This document shows, piece after piece, positions 46,169-56,513 of a stretch of 64,000 nucleotides of DNA (positions are counted from its first letter, which is position 1; the number at the start of each line of letters is the position of its first letter). The DNA comes from Allomyces arbusculus (taxonomy: Eukaryota > Blastocladiomycota > Blastocladiomycetes > Blastocladiales > Blastocladiaceae): the NCBI GenBank assembly GCA_027604705.1, contig JADHYV010000075.1, forward strand, positions 1 to 64,000. The letters run 5' to 3'. The notes beneath the pieces were generated by a model that saw only the letters and a list, made by a program, of their open reading frames with translations, was not told the DNA's origin and searched no databases. The position numbers were made by a program, and so were the translations under genes.

Positions 46169-46582
46169 ATGATCGGGACCATGGCCAATACCCTGCACGC
46201 TGTGCAGAACCTGCATGACACGCCCCCCGAAGTGCTCATACAGTTGCACACCGCAATCCAAAAAGACGCGTCGATCGAAGGGCAATCTGGTCGGATCCTA
46301 CAGGACCTGGTTTGTCGCATGATCAAGACAGCGGCCGCGTTGCTTGAGCGCTGCGTTCAGGAAGCCGCGCCAGCTCAACTCTTTGAACAAGCGCTTGAGC
46401 GTTTGGTCGGGTCGGGTCACTGCGAGGACGACTGCCATCGCGTGAGTGAGGAAGAAATTGGCATGGATCAACGGGGGCCTCGTTGGTTTCGTTCGCCACG
46501 GCATCCCGACCCACGTTGCTTCGATGTGACCAGCAAAACCCACACTGCAGCGCGCGCGGACAGCGAATGCGCTCGAAGATAG
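46169..46582 (+). CDS. Hypothetical helical protein or gene remnant
   Basis: 137-codon open frame from ATG 46169. The first ~95 residues form amphipathic helices (LIQLHTAIQKDASIEGQSGR, MIKTAAALLERCVQ, LFEQALERLVGSG); the rest is Arg/His/Thr-rich and looks out of frame. It sits beside the inverted duplication and might be an exon or relic of the same helical family as 16.1-18.3 kb, but I could not align them. Weak support. Confidence 0.25.
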   Translation: MIGTMANTLHAVQNLHDTPPEVLIQLHTAIQKDASIEGQSGRILQDLVCRMIKTAAALLERCVQEAAPAQLFEQALERLVGSGHCEDDCHRVSEEEIGMDQRGPRWFRSPRHPDPRCFDVTSKTHTAARADSECARR

Positions 46583-47089
46583 TTCTGTCGACCTGAACGT
46601 CTCCGAGTGCCACGCTCCAATCGACCGAGAGACAAATTGGAGGAGCAGGTCTCGAGGCGCCGGTTCAAAGTCGTCACGAGCTACCGGAAGCTCGACGAAC
46701 AGGTTGACGAATCGTGCTCCTGATCAACAGTGGGTAGAGAAGGAAGACCGTTTTTGCTTGGAGGGTGCTGGTCCGCACGAATGCCAGTCTCTCACACGGA
46801 TCCAGTCGCCGGGGAAGAAGATGCGCTCAAAAAAGGTGCAAGTTCTAGTCGCCAGATTGGTGCCGCGGCAGGAAACGAGTATCTTGCTGCAAGTCTCGCG
46901 GCATTCGGATATCCAAGACCATCGAGAGGTGAGCAGTACGGCGTGGGCGGATGGATGTGCCATGTGCGCTCGACGTGTGCCCCGGCAAGACTCAAGTCGA
47001 CTTCAAGTCGCCAACAACGCCAACAACGATCACATCGAAACCTGGCAAATGATTCCATTCGGTCGCGACTTGATTTCTCTTCGCGATCA
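46583..47089. other. Intergenic, no clear gene
   Basis: Several medium open frames (for example KKVQVLVARLVPRQETSILL) hint at decayed coding DNA, but none is continuous or recognisable. Confidence 0.3.
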
Positions 47090-47480
47090 CCACGGCTGCA
47101 AGGTCGCCCTAACGTGCGGCCCATGTGCTCGCTGTTTCAGGCCCAAATAGCGCCCTCGCGCGTCACGATCGGTGGGCCAGCTTCGCCGCAGACAAGTACA
47201 TGGGGCGGTTTGGCCCATGTGTCAGTACGCTCCGGCGCAGCTCTGATTTGCCGCGCGTGTCGTTCACGCGCCTGCCACGCGTGTCGTTCACGCGCCTGCC
47301 GCGCGATGCAGTGTCCCGCCGATGGCGTGCTCGCCCCGATCTGACACCGCCGCCGCCGTCGCGATCCACGGCGGGCGAGCATCGTCATGTGCCGCGCCGA
47401 ACAGACCAGAGCGACGCGACATGACGCGCGCGTCCTCAGCGTCCATGGCCGGCAGGCAGCGCGCTCGCGCATGGCAACCG

Positions 47481-47490
47481 TATAAAACGC
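47481..47490 (+). promoter_or_regulatory. TATA box of the short secreted-protein gene
   Basis: tataaaacgc, ~165 nt before the ATG, in the duplicated upstream segment. Confidence 0.6.
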
Positions 47491-47649
47491 ACGCCGCGGC
47501 GGCCGGCGCGGCCTCTTCTCTTCGGTGCCCCACCGACTGTCGTCGAGCCGTACGTACGCACGCGCACGCTTTCCGCCCTGTCCGCTCGCCCGCACGACCG
47601 CTCACACCTCTCGCCAAAGTCGACGACTCTGCTCTCCACCCTCTCCACC

Positions 47650-47958
47650 ATGTACCGTCCCCTGATCTTCTACCTCGCCCTCGTCGGCGCGCTGCTTGCG
47701 ATCGCCGTGATGGCGCCGGCCGTGCGCGGCGCTGCGATTGTGGTGCCCGGCGCCGACGCGGTCGCGGTCGCCAAAAAAAGCGGCGGCAAGCTGGACAACG
47801 TCAAGGACGACGACGTGACGCGCGTGACTCGCTCCCGTCGTGCCGTTAGCCGCGACGAGATTAATCCCAAGAAGGCGTTTGTCAAGAACGGCGACGTGGT
47901 GCGCAAGGACCGCATCAAGACCGACCGCATCACTGGCAGCATCACGGCCGACGAATAG
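47650..47958 (+). CDS. Small secreted Lys/Asp-rich protein (short paralogue)
   Basis: 102 aa, single exon, ATG 47650. The signal peptide MYRPLIFYLALVGALLAIAV is nearly identical to that of the 206-aa paralogue at 18640-19260. The mature part holds a single copy of the repeat unit (TRSRRAVSRDEINPKKAFVK) where the long paralogue has two plus a spacer. It ends DRIKTDRITGSITADE. The dibasic SRRA site is retained. The size difference is due to loss or gain of whole repeat blocks in frame, so both genes look functional. Confidence 0.72.
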   Translation: MYRPLIFYLALVGALLAIAVMAPAVRGAAIVVPGADAVAVAKKSGGKLDNVKDDDVTRVTRSRRAVSRDEINPKKAFVKNGDVVRKDRIKTDRITGSITADE

Positions 47959-48330
47959 GAGAGCATCAAGGCAGACGGGTAAGCGAGTCACGATGTCGCC
48001 GTCGTGGCGCTGCGACGGCACGGTTGACGAGCGGACTGGCTCGCGAGTCGTTGTTGTCGTGCTCGCGGCCGGTGCCGGTGCTTTGTGATTCGTGCTTCGT
48101 TTTGGGCGTGATCATTTCATCTGTCTGAAATTTGTTTATGGCGCGTACATTCCTACGCGCACGAATCTGGCCGCGCTATTCTTGGGCGTCTCGGCCGAGC
48201 ATTTGATTCAATGGAAAGCCGTGGTACTTTGTGATCTGCTGTCCTTGGGATATGCTTTGGTCGCTGTCATCGTCGGTGAAGGTGCACCCCAAAGCAACGG
48301 TAGAAGCGGGAGGCACAGGGAGCAAACCGC

Positions 48331-49068
48331 ATGAGCGGCACAACCGTCACCATCGACAACAGTTGGAGCAAGCACAGACGCTGTTTTCGGCCAGTCAGTT
48401 TTCCGCGCTCGCGGAAACCGTTGCTGATGCTGCTGTGGTTATTCCCGAGTTGGTCCTGACGTGGGCGGTTCGTAGCGGTCATGCTTTGTGGAAGAACAAC
48501 ATGTACTAGTGAAATTAGTTAAATACATATTGGGATAAGCAACCCTAAAAAGATGGGGTTACATGAATGCGCACTCGATAAGAACCACACGAAAGAAAGG
48601 GACTGCCTAATGGGCATTTTGTGGATAGGTGGGTGGGTGGATGAGAATCAAGAAAATTGGCAGGAGATTTTTCGGCGAACAGGGGGAGGGAGCGAGAGGA
48701 GAGCGAAATAAATCAACCAAGCGAACCAATGCATGGGTCCATCCAGCCATGCGCCCATGCCCAGCGCGCTTGTGCCGTCAAGTACCTTGGCCAGAGGGCT
48801 GCCTCGACCGTGTTCGTGCAGCGGCGCGACCACCTCATCTGCGCTCTTGTCGTTTGTCGAGCATGCTGTGGCCAAAGGATATGACTTGCTACGGTGCGAC
48901 GTCCTGGATCTGCACATGGGCTGCGTGAGCATGTTGGCTGATGTTTACGTCCGTAATTTGACGACTTGGCCGACTGGATCGGGACTCCGTCCGCGAAATC
49001 GTGCGCTCAGGATCTCACGGAATTCATCGCTTGGATCATTACGGATTGGTGCCGCCCGCTTGGCTTGA
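48331..49068 (+). pseudogene. Shortened remnant of the hypothetical gene at 16.1-18.3 kb
   Basis: Starts ATGAGCGGCACAACCGTCAC (MSGTTVTI), like MTTSVTI of the partner. The block SALAETVADAAVVIPELVLT matches LAQVIAEAAVVVPRSVLTRA, and SFVEHAVAKGYDLLRCDVLD matches SFIEQTVASEFDLLRCHVIV. The blocks lie in different frames, and the distance between them is about half of that in the partner. This copy has therefore lost sequence and is probably dead. Confidence 0.5.
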
Positions 49069-49526
49069 ATGGATCCGACCCTGCCGCTCATTCACCGTGT
49101 GACTGAAGGCTTGCAGGTGTGTGTCGACGCACCCGTCTCCGAATTTAAGGTCAACGGCAACATTTGCCACGTCAAGCCGAGTTGCGCGAAACGCGCTGGA
49201 CGTGATGTGGTGTTTTCGATTGTGGTTATATAAATTTGCGTGAAGCAACCTTTTCGGCGCTCCAGATATGTGATCGCGCAGGGTCTCAGTATTTAACATC
49301 ATAACAACTCGGTATAAGGCGTGTTCGCGGAGCCGACTCCGCACGGACTTTGAGCGACGCAACATCATCGGTCGCAAAAATCCAAGTCGTAATCAGACCT
49401 AATTCGGCCAGAAACAACGCTAAACATGTTTATCAAGTCTCGCACACAACAGAGCCAAATCGTCCTCCTCCCGGCCACTCTCCTCCATTGCACCGCCACC
49501 TCCACAAGTGCAAACCAGTCTGCTAC
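49069..49526. other. Intergenic, nothing recognised
   Basis: Lies between the remnant and the 3' end of the sterol glucosyltransferase gene. AT-richer. No coding block. Confidence 0.4.
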
Positions 49527-52500
49527 CTACACAATCACGGGCGACGCCGGCCGAGTCCTGGTCCGCCCACGCGCCAAGGGTGACGTGGACGTGCGCGCCC
49601 CATCAGCGCCGCGCCGTTGCAACGACACATTCCGTGCATACTCGAGATCGCGGTGAATCGCATCAACGGCCGCCGCTGGCCCATTCTCGCTCCTTAGCTT
49701 GGCCGCAACGTCGCGTGCCGTCGCTCGCATGGTCGAGTCGCCTACGAGGGCCGCGAGTGCGGCGGCGACGGATGCGACCGACCACTTGCGTACATGCACG
49801 CCGGCGCCGAGCTAGGTCGCGCCCAGACAGTGGGAGAAGTCGTCAGTCGCGGTGCGCCGTTCAATCACAGTGCAAGCGTTTTGCGTACCGCCTCGATCCG
49901 GTCGGCCCAAAAATACTGATCGCCAAACCACGGCTTGATGGCCGCTGGAATCCCAGCACGGAGTGCCGCGGCAGTCGTTCCGGCACCGCCATGGTGCATG
50001 GCGCCGGCGACGCGAGGGAACAGCCAGTCGTGCGGCGCCGACTTGAGCTCGTAGATGTCGGCGTGGTCAGCGAGAAGGCTGGGCGTGGGCGATGCGGCGC
50101 GTGGCCGCCGGTCGGCCCAGCCACGGCATACGATGGCACGGACGTTGGCGTGCGTGACGGCCGCGGCAATCGTGCGCGTCAATTCGTCTAGTGGTTACGG
50201 GGCGCGTGAGTGATACGGAGAAGGTGCAAGCGTCATAGAGAACAAGAGACGGACCTGGATCCGGCACGACAATCGACCCAAACCCGATATACACCGTCCG
50301 CGCCGGGTCCTTCTCAAGGAACTCGACCAGACCCTCGGGAGCCTTCCACCCGACATCCGGCTCGTCCAGGAACCAGTACCCGGCGACATGCACCGAGTCC
50401 GCCCAATCGCTCGGCGGCGGCAACACCGTCGGGCTAATCCCATACAAGAACGGCACGTCATCGGCGTTCGGCATACTCGCGACCGGCTCGAGCCGCAGCA
50501 TTTCGCGGCGCCACTGATTGACATACTTTCGCGTCCCGGCCCACACGAGCTGTTCGGCCGCGCGAAACGTCGACGCGTTATACATCCCAACCGTCGCTTT
50601 TTTCACACCCGCGCGTGCATCCCCACGCGCGGCCTGCGGCGCAAACGGGTGCGGGAACGCGCGCGTGCGCGTCCACGGCATCATGAACGCGCGAAAGACC
50701 GGGATGCCCGTGGCCTCGCCAATGTGTGTCCCCGCGCCGAGACACCCGGCAGCTTCGACCAAGACGTCAGTACCCTCCGCGGCGGCGCACGCCGAGTCGA
50801 GCAGGCCGCGCAGCCATGGGCCGAGGTGCGCGGAAACGTGGCGGATGAAGGCGGGCGTGAACATGCCGTGGTCAACGCATAGGCGCATGATTTCAGCCGG
50901 GTCGCCGGCAAGTGGACAAAATTCGAGGCCGTGCGACTCGACCCAGATGCGGTACTCGGCGTGGGTCGCGAGTCGGCACCGGTGGCCGGCGGAGCGTAAG
51001 GCCTTGCCGAGGGCGATGAAGGGCTGCACGTCGCCGCGCGTGCCGATGGTGAGGAGGGTGATGTGCAGGTTGGTGGGAGGGACGCGCGGGATGAGATCGC
51101 GAGACGGTGCGATTTGCGGAAACCAGTCGAGTTTATCTGTGAGCGTGGCAAAGGTCAGGTCGGGCTCGTCACAAGGGGCAAAAAAGAAACCGGCGTACCG
51201 CTGTCAATGGCAGGTGTAAACGCCGCATCACCCCCACTGCCCTCTTGCAAGATTGCCGAGTACTTTGCTGTCGCACCATCGACTACCAGGCCCGCCGTCG
51301 TTGGTGTCGCCATGGCGCGAATCGCCGCAGCCACAGCCTCGCGCGCACCGCGCGACTCAAACTCAAGGACTAACTCAGCCCCACCCGCAACGTGCACCGT
51401 CACAGCCATCCCTACAACCGTCACATCGACGACCTCGCTCGCCGTGACCAACCGACTTGCGCGCAACGGGCCGGCCCACGCCGATGCAAACCCAACGTGT
51501 CGCTGACCGACCCACACGCGCCCGGACCGCGGAAGCGTGCGCACCCAGACGGCTGCCGAGGCCGTAACCACTGCGTCGTCGACCTGGAAGTGGGTGCGGA
51601 ACGGGTCGTCGACGGGCGTGACCGCTCCAATACTCGGCGTCACGACACCCGTGTGCGGAGTCGGCGACATTGGGGTTGCGGGAATGACGCGCGCGCGGCC
51701 AAGGTCGAGGCTCGCGTGCTTGCGGTGCATTGTGCGGCGACGTGCCGGCGACGCGGCAGACGAGTTGCGCGGCAGCGGCGCATCAATGACGGTACCCGAG
51801 TCGGCGCGGTCCGCGGGTGCGAGCGGGACGCGCGAGACCGAGACCGACCGCGACCGCCGAATCTTGTCGAGCAGACTCGTCGGCGTAGCCCATGCAGTCG
51901 GCGGCGGCGCGAGATGATCCGCTGCGTTGATGACAATTGGGACGGGCATAGCGCTGTTGACGAGACGAGACACCGTCGCACACGCGCGATCGGGGTGCTG
52001 GAAGTAAGCAAACGCATACGTGTCGTCGTCGTCGAGTGTGAGCTGCACGCCGTCGTCCTGCAGAACAGGCGTAACCGACTGGATCGCCGAGTAGGGCAAA
52101 AGGAGCCGCACGTCGTCGGGGTTCTGAATCCGGAACGCAGCTGCCTGGAGTGCACGGAGCCATTCCTTGTGCGCGGGTGGGGACGTGGCCATGAGTCGCC
52201 AGACGGCACCGCGCGCCGTCTTGACCTTGATCGTCGTCGCGTGCGACTGCGACGGTTCTATCGAGGTCACGTCACGCAGATGCAGCGACTCGATTGGGTG
52301 GAGAAGGTTCTGGGAATTCGGACAAATAAGGTGAGCGCGAAAATACCGGGGATCCTCGAAGCTAACATGACCGAACAGACCTTGCCGTCGCTGTAGTACG
52401 AGAGCGTTGCGTCCCTCAGCACAAACCAATACGTCGCCGACCCCAGGAACGGTGCGCGCTGCTTGGCGAGAAAACCGGCACGAACGGGAGTATCATCGTG

Positions 52501-52999
52501 CGGGATGGGCGAGTAGAAACACGCAGCATGGTCGAGGAGGAACAAGCGACCCTTGAGCAGCACGCCACGCACGAGCCAGCACGAATGCTCTGACGGATGC
52601 ATGTGAGAGGTTCAGAAGCAAACTCGAGAATCAGTCATCAAAGGCCCAGTTGAACTCCGGACCTTCCAGCAGCGAATACGTCTTGGTCGCGTCGAGCGCA
52701 AAGACTTGCACGAGCGCCTGGACGAGCGCGTCGTTCGAGGACCGTGATCCAGTTTTCTCAGCACTTCTTTCACTCAACACCACCTCATTTCGGGTCGGAG
52801 AGGGACAATCCACTCTGGCACCCGCCGACTGCTCCGGAATTCGAGTTGCCGAGACAGTCGGCGGCAGCCTCAAGCTCGGTTCGTCGCAATATGGCAATAA
52901 TGCATGAGATGGCAACAGAATCGGGTGCAATGGCTGGTCGTCGACGATCGCCGCTTCGAGGATAGCGAGTGCTGCATGCGGTGTGCTCGTGGTGGCCAT
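49527..52999 (-). CDS. ATG26: Sterol 3-beta-glucosyltransferase (GRAM-PH-GRAM-GT1)
   Basis: Transfers glucose from UDP-glucose to membrane sterols (EC 2.4.1.173). Exons 52999-52663, 52589-52381, 52309-51199, 51136-50255, 50187-49889 and 49811-49527 join in phase to 1040 aa. Domains: N-terminal GRAM (~98-145, YSLLE|EHSCWLVRGVLLKG across the first intron), PH (~152-250, AGFLAKQRAPFLGSATYWFV to KEWLRALQAA), a Ser/Pro-rich spacer, a second GRAM (~395-490, FRTHFQVDDAVVTASAAVWV) and a GT1 catalytic domain (from ~570). The last has ITLLTIGTRGDVQPFIALGK and the UDP-sugar box APHDWLFPRVAGAMHHGGAG, then PAAIKPWFGDQYFWADRI. ATG 53086 is an in-frame alternative. It is the same architecture as yeast Atg26/Ugt51. 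Confidence 0.93.
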
Positions 53000-53752
53000 T
53001 CCGACCGTTTCGATGAGATGGTAGTGCTTAAAAGTCGCAGTGATGCCGGGAAGACACCAGTCGGAATGAATTGCCGCAGGAGACAACAGAAGGAGTTTGC
53101 AAGGGGTGCGGTTGGGCAGGAGCTGTGCGACGACGGGCCTGCTTTACTCGTTTGTACGTGATGACTTGCAATGAAAGGGCCCGGCAGGCCATCAAAAAGA
53201 ATGGTGATATGGTGGCGTGTGGTGGTGGCAAAACTGTTGCACTCTGTTGCACTGTTTACTCTACCGCTTCGTTGTCTGTTGCTCCGTTGCAACTGTTCGC
53301 GACCACGCTTCCAACTGCAGCTCGCGAGCTCAACGACCTCATTTCAGCAAAAAGGAGCTGATGTATCTGCCAGATGGTATCGAACCTGCTCACAGCGACC
53401 CTTGACGCCCAGACGCTGGCTGTTTCTGAAATGGTAGGAGTGGTTGGGTCAAGTCTCAGGGCAGGGAGCCAATTTCGATTCCGAACCGACCAAGCTGCAT
53501 ATAGGTTGCGCTTGCGGATACCGAGGTTGTTCGTGACAGGTGGAGAAGCAAGCCGTTGTTGCTGTTAGTCGTTTTTTTGATTGTTAGTCATCAAATTGTT
53601 GCTCCATTGATACGACAAGATGCGCCTTGCTCTCTCAAAGCCCACGTCAGCCAAGTTGCGGTCACAGCCGCGCTAACTTCCACCGAGCCAGAACCACCGC
53701 CGTCGGTCGAAGTCAGCAACGCGGCAATGCATCCTGGTCACAGCAATGCATC
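53000..53752. other. Upstream of the sterol glucosyltransferase; no other gene
   Basis: No recognised coding block, TATA or repeat. Ends at the coiled-coil relic. Confidence 0.4.
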
Positions 53753-54175
53753 TTAGTCGCACCTGCAGTGCAGTCCTTTGTGCGCCACCAGACTCGTATC
53801 GTGTGGAGTCGTGATGGGGGCATCTTCCCGTCTTTTGTCTTGTGAGTGAGTACAGAGCAGCCCGTCCTTGGCGCGTGCCAGGGTTGCCTCAGCCTGCGCG
53901 ACTTGCACTTCAGCGTGGAGCACGTCAGCCTTCGCAAGTGCAATCTGCAGGTCGGCATGCGCAGTCTCAGCCCTGGCCTGCAGATTCTGCAACTCCTTGC
54001 CCACCTTGCCGACCTCATCCTACGCGGCCTGCGCTTTGGCCGTCGCTTCATCGGCCTTGACGAGCACAGCCTGAAGCGCGCCTTGCGCCATTTCGTCCTC
54101 GTTCTGCGCGACCAACAATGGGTCCACGGGCCAGGCGGTGGGAGAAGCCAGCTGTGGCGCCAGCAGTCGCGCCAT
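53753..54175 (-). pseudogene. Coiled-coil gene, copy 1, interrupted
   Basis: From ATG 54175 the frame reads MARLLAPQLASPTAWPVDPL, then an Ala/Glu/Gln heptad helix (AQGALQAVLVKADEATAKAQ). One in-frame TAG follows, and the helix goes on (KELQNLQARAETAHADLQIA, VQVAQAEATLARAKDG). Related copies are at 55.9 and 57.1 kb. No splice pair removes the stop, so I call it a pseudogene. The function of the family is unknown. Confidence 0.4.
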
Positions 54176-54345
54176 TGCGCTCGGAACAACGTTCAGGGCA
54201 CAGAAGGCGTTGCTGGCGTAGCAGTGGGTGGACCTTGAGCAGGAGTTTGGTCGTTGGCAGACACGTGCAGGACGTCACGGCGCGTCAGGTCCCTGCTGGC
54301 AACAGGGTGCATTGGCAACAGCACTCGTTGACGAGTCGCAGCGCC

Positions 54346-55289
54346 ATGGTCGAACTGCAGCAGCTTCCTCAGGGCAAGAAGCCTGCAGTCTTCTATGCCT
54401 CGTTCGTTGCCGCCTCCACGCCAGTGAAACCAAATCTTGCTGCGACGTACCTTTATGGGAATACGACGGCCGATGGAGCATATTGGAGCCTGTTTGGCAA
54501 TGACACGTTGTGGAAATTCAACAAGATATGGTCATGAAATCGTGCCCTGAGTAGTTACGCTTCTGCTTTTATTGATTGCCTATTTTTCCGATCCTCAGGA
54601 TAGTCTTCAAGCAGTTTACGTCAAGTCTAGCGACTCAAATCGCCCTGTTGGTGGTTGGGGATCCATGTTGCTGGACGAATGGATGGTCTTGCTTGTCCAA
54701 AAGACCGAGTTTTTGGACGTTTACGGTTCCTTCGTCCACTTGGTTCGAGGTCCGTCTGCAATTTGGTGTTGACTTGCCAGGCATGCAGCAAGGTTTTCTC
54801 TCGCTCACATTGATGCCGTTCCTCATAGCGCCCGACTCGCACATTTTCGTTGGTGGGTATCCAATGCCCAACAAGGAGAAGCTGGACGAGGTGCTGCAGA
54901 TTGTTTGCATCAACCCAACGAGCGACGATTCCGAGTTGTCCTTCATGCGCATGCCAACGTACTCGCCGTCCCGTCGCCCAACGTACTCGCCGTCTCCTCG
55001 CCCAACGGGCACCATTGTCTGCGTCACGATCGGGTCAATTGCACTGGGTGCGATTTGTGTTGCCGCCGCGATTGTGCTTTTCCGCCGCCACTGGCGCAGC
55101 CGGGAGGCTCAAAACCAAGCTGATCCACTTATTACGCCAAAACTTGCTGGCACAGACGGCGATGGCCATTTGCAGGCGAATGAAGTCGAGGCTGGCCGTG
55201 CCACCACCGGATTGGTTTCTCCTGCCTGGAGACGTGCCCTCGACCGCGACACAGCAGTAAGAGCATCAACGTGCGGCTCGGGATCGTGA
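54346..55289 (+). CDS. Hypothetical single-pass membrane protein, possible Kelch remnant
   Basis: Two proposed exons, 54346-54530 and 54599-55289 (acceptor tttttccgatcctcag), join in phase to 291 aa. The N-terminal part, NLAATYLYGNTTADGAYWSL and FGNDTLWKF, resembles a Kelch blade as found in large fungal Kelch membrane proteins. The middle is ectodomain-like (PFLIAPDSHIFVGGYPMPNK). A twice-repeated PTYSPS(R/P)RP stalk leads into the helix TIVCVTIGSIALGAICVAAA, then FRRHWRSR and a ~70-aa tail. There is no signal peptide at this ATG, so upstream exons may be missing or the gene is a truncated copy. Confidence 0.45.
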
Positions 55290-55897
55290 TGTGGGCCCGC
55301 TCTACCTGGCCTGAACAAGCGCTCATGCGTTTCTTGGATTCTTGGATTGCTGTGTCAGTCATTGCAGTTGTTCCTGGCAGTCGTCATTTCATTTTCGTCG
55401 CATCCGTCAAGACTACCAGAGTTCAATTTGAGCCTTTTTTGCTGAATCTCTGTGGTTTTGCTACTTTTTGTGAATGAATTGTGGGTGCATTGTTACGGTG
55501 CTGGCACTTTTCTTACCAGCTTGAGTCCCTCCCAAGCCCTTCCCCACTCATTTCTTGGGTCATCACATTCGAATGCATGGACGATGTGGCAGCGCCAACG
55601 CGGATGGAGCACTCGAGGTGCAAATTTGACGGTTGTGCAAGAGCTGCCAGTGCAGAACAGTTGGAACAATATGTTCACAGCTTGAGCCGTGGTGCTTGAT
55701 AGCAGCATCCATCAGCTAAAACAATCCATTGATGGACTGATGATTCTCCCCAAAGCTCTCACAACCTCCAATCACTGCAGCGATGCGATATTTCGAACTA
55801 AAAACCATAAAATGCGCTTCCTTTGCACCAATAAACTATCAAGACTTTCTGTGAAACTGCCGTCAAAGGAGCTCTCGCATCATAATTTGCCTTGTGC
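55290..55897. other. Intergenic, nothing recognised
   Basis: 3' flank of the membrane-protein gene; no other features. Confidence 0.4.
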
Positions 55898-56223
55898 GCG
55901 ACCTGCGCCGCCCAACTCGCACCTCGACCACCAACCGCCGCGCTCGAACCCGTTCGCGCACCGCTCACGTCCGACGCTGTCGCCGCGCACAACCGTGTCG
56001 CGCAAGCCAAGCTCAAGCTCGCGAGCGCCAAGGTCGCCATGGCGCAGGCCGAGGCGCGAATCGTGCAGGCCGAGGCCAATATATGTGCGCCTGCGTGGAT
56101 GTGGGCCGGGCGATGGCGGAGGTCGAGGTCGCGGAGAACGTGCTGGCTGCGGTGGTTAAGAGGCCGCATGACGAGGAAGGGAAGTTGGTGGGACGGTGGG
56201 GCGCGAAGCGCGCGAGGAAGTGA
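55898..56223 (+). pseudogene. Coiled-coil gene, copy 2, frameshifted
   Basis: The first part reads AAQLAPRPPTAALEPVRAPL, then the heptad helix RVAQAKLKLASAKVAMAQAE and ARIVQAEAN. The family's C terminus, MAEVEVAENVLAAVVKRPHD to GAKRARK-stop, continues in another frame about 40 nt on. No ATG precedes the first block. A relic rather than a gene. Confidence 0.4.
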
Positions 56224-56513
56224 AGTCTGATGTGCGCAGGCCGATTTGAAGGAGGATGGGGAGTGCTTAGATGATTTGCTGTGGATTGAAATGATTGTAC
56301 TCTTGTCGGCAAGTCCGCTTGTCGTGGTTCTTTGCACTATTCGCAGATGCCCGTCTGAAGCAGGTGGAGAAGGGCCTCGCGGCGCGATTGGATATGCTGG
56401 CCATTGTCATGGTCACTTCAATAGGGCAAATACAATGAAGGCCACGGGAGACGAAGATTGTGATTGCCGGCGTCAAGCATCCGAACGCAACGCCAAAGCC
56501 AACCGTTAGTCAG

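Larger units (their letters stand above)
47090..48360 (+). repeat. Arm B of the inverted segmental duplication (partner 18265-19860)
   Basis: Carries the same order as arm A: long conserved upstream DNA, secreted-protein gene, conserved downstream DNA, then the start of the hypothetical gene. Traces of similarity go on to about 49070 (see the remnant at 48331). Confidence 0.85.
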
